A stretch of 7,360 nucleotides of DNA from an uncultured Eubacteriales bacterium. GTDB taxonomy: Bacteria; Bacillota; Clostridia; Christensenellales; Christensenellaceae. Shown here piece by piece: positions 5,532 to 7,360 of this stretch; the first letter of the stretch is position 1, and every line of letters begins with the position of its first letter. The DNA is taken from positions 1 through 7,360 of the forward strand of contig CAJJPW010000105.1 in assembly GCA_905193725.1 (NCBI GenBank), written 5' to 3'. A program made the position numbers and the translations under genes. The notes beneath the pieces are model-generated. The model was not told where the DNA came from, did no database searches, and worked only from the letters and a program-made list of their open reading frames with translations.

Positions 5532-6605
5532 TCACTCCGTTTCCGTAGAAGCCCCTACTTCATAGTCATCGTAAATGACAAGCTCTTCCAGCACTTCTTT
5601 GTAGTTGTCTATGGTAATCGGAGCATGCTTGACGTACCAAGCATCGGGCAGAGAATCCTGCTCTCCTCTCAAATAAGGCTCCAGCTCTTCCAGCAGATAG
5701 TAGCCGTACATCTCTGGCGTCATGGCCACAGAGCAAACCCAAGCGGTATCTGGATTTTGGAAATTGTTAATGGCAAGAACGGATCCATCCACCGTGCCGA
5801 TGAGCACCTTATCCTGGTAGCCCAGTTTTTCCACCACAGCTTCCGCACCTTGTCCTGAATCATCTGTAAATCCACCAATTAAAATGTGTTCCGCCTCAGG
5901 GTGAGCGTTGATGGTGTCCTCTGTCCAACGCATGGCGATTTGCGCGTCGTTGTTGGTAACATCGCACTGCACATAAATGTCATCGGGAATATCCAGCTTG
6001 GATCGCAGCCCTGTCAGCAGCCCGTCCTGCATTCTCTCCTGGTTGATCTGTTCTCCTGAGAGGTTTTCCAGGCCAATGTACAGGTCGATCTCCACGTCTT
6101 CTCCCCACTTTTCAATGGCAGCGTCTGCCAGAGCCTCTCCTACGTAATTGCCCGCCTCAACATTGTTTGCGCCAAAGAAGGGAAACCCTGGAATGGGTTG
6201 ATCCATGCCAATGGCCATAACCCCTGCCTCCTCGCAGATCTCTGCCAAGGTGTCTCCTACCATGTGCCCCATAACGCTAATATAGGCGTCACAGCCGGAG
6301 TCGCAGATCAGCTGGCAGTTTTCCACCGCCTTGGTTCCGTCCATCTCATCGTCTAAAATCATGTAGTCAATGCCTCTTTCCTGGCATTCCCGCTCAAAGT
6401 ATTTGGCAGCTGTTGCATGGTAGGTGTTTGCCATACTCATGCAGGCATAGCCGATTTTGATATTGTCGTCCCCACCTTCCGTGGACTCAACACTGCTGTT
6501 TTCCGCAGCTGATTCATCCGGTGAGTCGCTTGACTGGGCACAGCCTGCAAAGGCGAAGAGCGCAAAGATTACTACAAGTACCAATAAAGCAATTCGTTTT
6601 TTCAT
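5532..6605 (-). CDS. Sugar ABC transporter substrate-binding lipoprotein (RbsB-like, Peripla_BP_4)
   Basis: This 357-residue exported binding protein starts MKKR, followed by a hydrophobic core (5-20) and a lipobox-like FAGC with the predicted lipidated Cys22. It would therefore be anchored to the outer face of the membrane. A Ser/Glu/Asp-rich linker (about 23-47) leads to the two-lobe type I periplasmic-binding fold beginning at KIGYACMSM (50-58). Typical stretches are DGTKAVENCQ (89-98), GMDQPIPG (133-140), the GGFTDDSGQGAEAV region (244-257) and LIGTVDGS (268-275). Such proteins deliver monosaccharides or related small ligands to CUT2 permeases, here the pair encoded downstream. The ATG has GGGAGG at 6 nt. 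Stem-loops precede the ribosome site and follow the stop, a common arrangement for boosting binding-protein levels. The exact ligand is unknown; linkage to two ketose epimerases suggests a ketose or its precursor. Confidence 0.92.
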   Translation of the reverse strand: MKKRIALLVLVVIFALFAFAGCAQSSDSPDESAAENSSVESTEGGDDNIKIGYACMSMANTYHATAAKYFERECQERGIDYMILDDEMDGTKAVENCQLICDSGCDAYISVMGHMVGDTLAEICEEAGVMAIGMDQPIPGFPFFGANNVEAGNYVGEALADAAIEKWGEDVEIDLYIGLENLSGEQINQERMQDGLLTGLRSKLDIPDDIYVQCDVTNNDAQIAMRWTEDTINAHPEAEHILIGGFTDDSGQGAEAVVEKLGYQDKVLIGTVDGSVLAINNFQNPDTAWVCSVAMTPEMYGYYLLEELEPYLRGEQDSLPDAWYVKHAPITIDNYKEVLEELVIYDDYEVGASTETE

Positions 6606-6634
6606 GTTTTTCCTCCCAATTTTTTATTTTACCT

Positions 6635-6664
6635 GGAAAGGCAACTTGTGCCCTTCCACAAATT
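6635..6664 (-). promoter_or_regulatory. Two overlapping inverted repeats ahead of the binding-protein gene
   Basis: Stem A pairs GGAAGGGCA (6657-6649, minus strand) with TGCCTTTCC (6643-6635), with one G-U pair and a 5-nt loop. Stem B pairs AATTTGTG (6664-6657) with CACAAGTT (6650-6643), with one G-U/mismatch position and a 6-nt spacer. The two share bases and cannot form together. No U run follows, so a terminator is unlikely. A processing or stability element at the 5' side of the binding-protein message, or a DNA operator with TTGTG-N6-CACAA symmetry, are the two readings. Confidence 0.4.
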
Positions 6665-6673
6665 CTTTCTTCC

Positions 6674-7360
6674 TTATCCTCTCGTCTCCACCTCAAACTT
6701 CTGCTTGACAAAGGCATAGGATGCGGCATTTTGCTGGATGAGCTCCTCCATGGTGGCGTGGTTGGTCAAATCCCTCCACAGGCTCACGTCTCTGGATACC
6801 GTCCCCTGATCTAGGGTGAAGGCCTCAAAGATGAACATCCCATCGTATTGCAATTTGTTGAGTTCGCTGAAGATCTTGTTCCAGTCCATTTTAGATGGGC
6901 AGGAACCGGGCAGCTTCCGGTTGGCCTCTCCCAAGTGGACATGGCCGCAGTATTTGCCCAAGGTGCGGATGCAGTCCTCCCAACTGTCCTCTTCGATGTT
7001 GGCGTGGTAGGTGTCAAAGGTGATGAGCAAATTGGGTTCATCCACCATCTCGCACAGAGCCACTGCCTCTTTGGCGGTGTTCAGCAAAAACCCCTCAAAC
7101 CGGTTGTAAATCTCCTCTGTGATGATCTGCCCGTGGTCTGCCGCAATTTTGCACATGGTTTTTAATGAGCCAGCTGCCGTTTCCAGGAGCTTTTCCCTGT
7201 CAAAGGTGATATCCGCCGGTGCCGAGGGCCAAGGGGCCAAAAAAGATCCATCGAATATTTTGCCGCCCAGCAGCTCCTGGCGTTTGATGTAGTGGGTGAT
7301 GTAGTCGATTCCTTTCTGGCGCACAGTTGGGTCGTCACTATAAGGGCACCCATAGGCGGG
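6674..7360 (-). CDS. Second ketose 3-epimerase family protein, 5' end beyond the window
   Basis: The reading frame is open to the window edge, so the gene is partial. The visible 228 residues correspond to all but about the first 72 residues of the paralogue at 4540-5436 (YSDDP aligns at visible residue 7 and paralogue residue 79). An in-frame GTG at 7324 is an internal valine codon, because homology continues upstream of it. Metal-ligand positions are kept: Glu83 (TEEIYNRFEG), Asp116 (ITFDTYHAN), His142 (HVHLGEANR) and Glu179. So are Glu89, His119 and Arg148, and NIEEDS and LWRDLT are also identical. Differences from the paralogue include FEAF for VEPF (178-181), FLAPWPS for LHSAWPA around Trp44, and a short insertion GSCPSK (152-157). 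These changes lie near the expected pocket and suggest a different substrate preference. It is the first visible gene of the operon, 68 nt before the binding protein. Role: probably a metal-dependent epimerase or isomerase on a free sugar. Confidence 0.85.
   Translation of the reverse strand, partial: PAYGCPYSDDPTVRQKGIDYITHYIKRQELLGGKIFDGSFLAPWPSAPADITFDREKLLETAAGSLKTMCKIAADHGQIITEEIYNRFEGFLLNTAKEAVALCEMVDEPNLLITFDTYHANIEEDSWEDCIRTLGKYCGHVHLGEANRKLPGSCPSKMDWNKIFSELNKLQYDGMFIFEAFTLDQGTVSRDVSLWRDLTNHATMEELIQQNAASYAFVKQKFEVETRG

Noticed and set aside
6606..6673. Separate promoter for the binding-protein gene
   Set aside because: A TAAAAT is present near 6625-6630, but no acceptable -35 box sits 16-18 nt upstream of it. 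Read-through from the upstream epimerase is simpler.
7324..7360. GTG at 7324 as the start of the second epimerase
   Set aside because: The frame stays open to the edge and encodes a YSDDPT stretch matching the paralogue, so the GTG is an internal valine and the gene is cut by the window.
1..7360. tRNA, rRNA, CRISPR, insertion sequence or phage signals
   Set aside because: No cloverleaf with a CCA end, spaced repeat array, transposase or terminal inverted repeats was seen. The gaps are short and explained by stems and promoters.

Overview
The window holds seven genes, all on the minus strand, so biological order runs from high to low coordinates. Together they look like a sugar (rare ketose) import and epimerisation locus. 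Strong purine-rich Shine-Dalgarno sites (AGGAGG-type), a lipoprotein solute-binding protein, a sigma-A promoter with 17-bp spacing and the protein style suggest a Gram-positive anaerobe of the Clostridia type. This taxonomic placement is an inference from style only.

Layout in transcription order: (1) a sugar epimerase of the D-tagatose/D-allulose 3-epimerase type, cut by the window edge (6674-7360); (2) a lipoprotein sugar-binding protein (5532-6605); (3) a second, complete epimerase of the same family (4540-5436); (4) a CUT2/ribose-type ABC permease (3504-4460); (5) a double-domain sugar ABC ATPase (1999-3492); (6) a second CUT2 permease (1029-1997); (7) a DeoR-family regulator (10-813). 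Genes 4-6 are packed with gaps of 11 and 1 nt and are translationally close-coupled. The binding-protein gene and the epimerases are separated by 68-95 nt gaps, and each gap contains an inverted repeat. A good rho-independent terminator (stem 942-994) follows the last permease. The regulator then has its own well-formed promoter (TTGACG, 17 bp, CATAAT), with an imperfect palindrome over the -10 box that could be its operator.

How they would work together: the binding protein captures a monosaccharide outside the cell. A heteromeric two-permease channel powered by one RbsA-like ATPase imports it unphosphorylated. The two TIM-barrel epimerases interconvert the free ketose at C3 (for example allulose/fructose or tagatose/sorbose). 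The DeoR regulator presumably senses a downstream, probably phosphorylated, intermediate. No kinase, aldolase or dehydrogenase is visible, so the rest of the pathway must lie upstream of position 7360 or elsewhere.

The main points for a second look are the duplicated epimerases around the binding-protein gene, a 26-nt perfect palindrome between the binding protein and an epimerase, possible attenuation before the permease genes, and atypical residues in the regulator's sensor domain and the ATPase's second Walker B. All gene families are known. The substrate and the epimerase pairing are the undetermined part.
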